Shown here: piece by piece, positions 58,092 to 58,578 of the stretch
Position numbering within the stretch: the first letter of the stretch is position 1
How the letters are laid out: each line of letters begins with the position of its first letter
NCBI RefSeq assembly: GCF_010365105.1
Contig: NZ_JAAFGZ010000036.1
Span: 1-58,578, forward strand
Reading direction: 5' to 3'
DNA: 58,578 nt
From: Polaromonas sp.
Lineage (GTDB): Bacteria > Pseudomonadota > Gammaproteobacteria > Burkholderiales > Burkholderiaceae_C
Translations under genes and position numbers: made by a program
Notes under the pieces: model-generated
What the model was told of the DNA's origin: nothing
Seen by the model: the letters and a program-made list of their open reading frames with translations, nothing else
The model's database searches: none

Positions 58092-58442
58092 TCAGCGATG
58101 GGTAAAGGCGGCCTTCTGGAAGCCTTGCGCATCGGGCAGGACGGACACGCCAGCCTGCGCCTCGGTCTCGATCCGGGGAGTGTAGGGTGAGTGGGACATG
58201 AAGCCTGCATTGACCTGTTCCTCGCATTGCCTGCGTACCTCGCCCGAGTAGCTGGCCGCGCAGCCTGAAATGGCGGTTTGCGCCGCCTGGTACTGCGCCT
58301 GGCGAAAGCCAGCCTGCTCAACCTGTCCATTCACAACCTGAAACAGGGCCGCCAGCAGCAGCGCAAAAGTCACGCAGGCGGCGATTGTCAGCCCGGCGCG
58401 GGAGGTCAGCTTGTCAACTTTTTTTACCTGGTTTGAAACCAT
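58092..58442 (-). CDS. Small single-pass membrane protein, unknown function
   Basis: A 116-aa protein with a basic N-terminus (MVSNQVKKVDKLTSRAG), one transmembrane helix at about 18-38, and a periplasmic part with two Cys (ISGCAASYSGEVRRQCEEQVNAG). No family recognised. Start chosen so that the helix is N-terminal; the frame stays open further upstream without support. It lies downstream of nothing recognisable at the window edge. Confidence 0.6.
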   Translation of the reverse strand: MVSNQVKKVDKLTSRAGLTIAACVTFALLLAALFQVVNGQVEQAGFRQAQYQAAQTAISGCAASYSGEVRRQCEEQVNAGFMSHSPYTPRIETEAQAGVSVLPDAQGFQKAAFTHR

Positions 58443-58578
58443 CGTCCAGCTCCGCTGTTTATTTAAATGCTGGAGCCATGCTACTAGGCCGTGTTCGGAA
58501 AGTTTGATGCGCTGAAGTTGTGCCATCCGGGGGGGGAAAGCTTCAGATGAGTGCCGCACGCTTTTTGAACGCCAAAGC

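Overview
The window is GC-rich DNA from a betaproteobacterial chromosome. It most resembles Polaromonas or a close relative in the Comamonadaceae (Burkholderiales). This is a judgement from protein flavour, the folC-dedD-cvpA-purF-metZ gene order, and the short dispersed repeats; no database search was run. Coding density is high. No rRNA, CRISPR array, complete insertion sequence, integrase or phage gene was recognised.

Layout. (1) 1-9.8 kb: tRNA-Glu and tRNA-Ala next to gltX, then a minus-strand housekeeping run (pip, folC, SPOR protein, cvpA, purF, metZ, gltX), an ArsC/Spx-like protein and a glycine-zipper surface protein. (2) 9.9-13.4 kb: an anti-sigma/ECF-sigma pair separated by two copies of a GC-rich repeat, then ppnP and argG. 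(3) 13.5-15.1 kb: a small accessory patch with a BrnT/CopG-type toxin-antitoxin pair, a duplicated 3' piece of murB, and an mqsRA module with a broken toxin. (4) 15.1-23.6 kb: murB, yajQ, a retropepsin-like protease whose start lies against a third GC-rich repeat, plsY, ybaK, tas, an OmpA-type lipoprotein, an acyl-CoA synthetase and an alpha/beta hydrolase. (5) 23.7-29.9 kb: a four-gene signalling operon (CHASE3-GAF hybrid kinase with three receivers, CheR, CheB, receiver-kinase) without a chemoreceptor. (6) 30.0-35.0 kb: prfB with its programmed +1 frameshift, pepN, fbp and tRNA-Thr. (7) 35.1-44.7 kb: a copper-resistance island. The plus-strand half (outer-membrane factor, multicopper oxidase, cupredoxin, DUF411, CusF-like) looks largely functional. 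The minus-strand half is decaying (frameshifted beta-propeller, copA with an internal deletion, arsB remnant) around a methionine-rich lipoprotein and a small secreted protein. (8) 44.8-54.8 kb: a cluster of four transglutaminase-like proteins with an ATP-grasp/alpha-E fusion and a SHOCT protein, a predicted peptide-bond-forming or peptide-modifying system of unknown product. (9) 54.9-58.5 kb: galE, ypfJ, a hydratase of the 2-keto-4-pentenoate hydratase type and a small membrane protein.

The most unusual signal is a dispersed 54-bp element, present in ten full copies and one truncated copy. Spacing of its conserved bases is constant (GCT at 1-3, ATAGCT at 13-18, GC at 25-26, GC at 38-39, TTT at 52-54). 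Copies lie between genes, but also inside folC, pepN and twice inside the acyl-CoA synthetase gene, always sense and always in the same reading frame, so they encode related peptide inserts. A further copy is fused to the murB fragment and one lies antisense in the SPOR gene. The pattern recalls the Rickettsia palindromic elements that insert into proteins.
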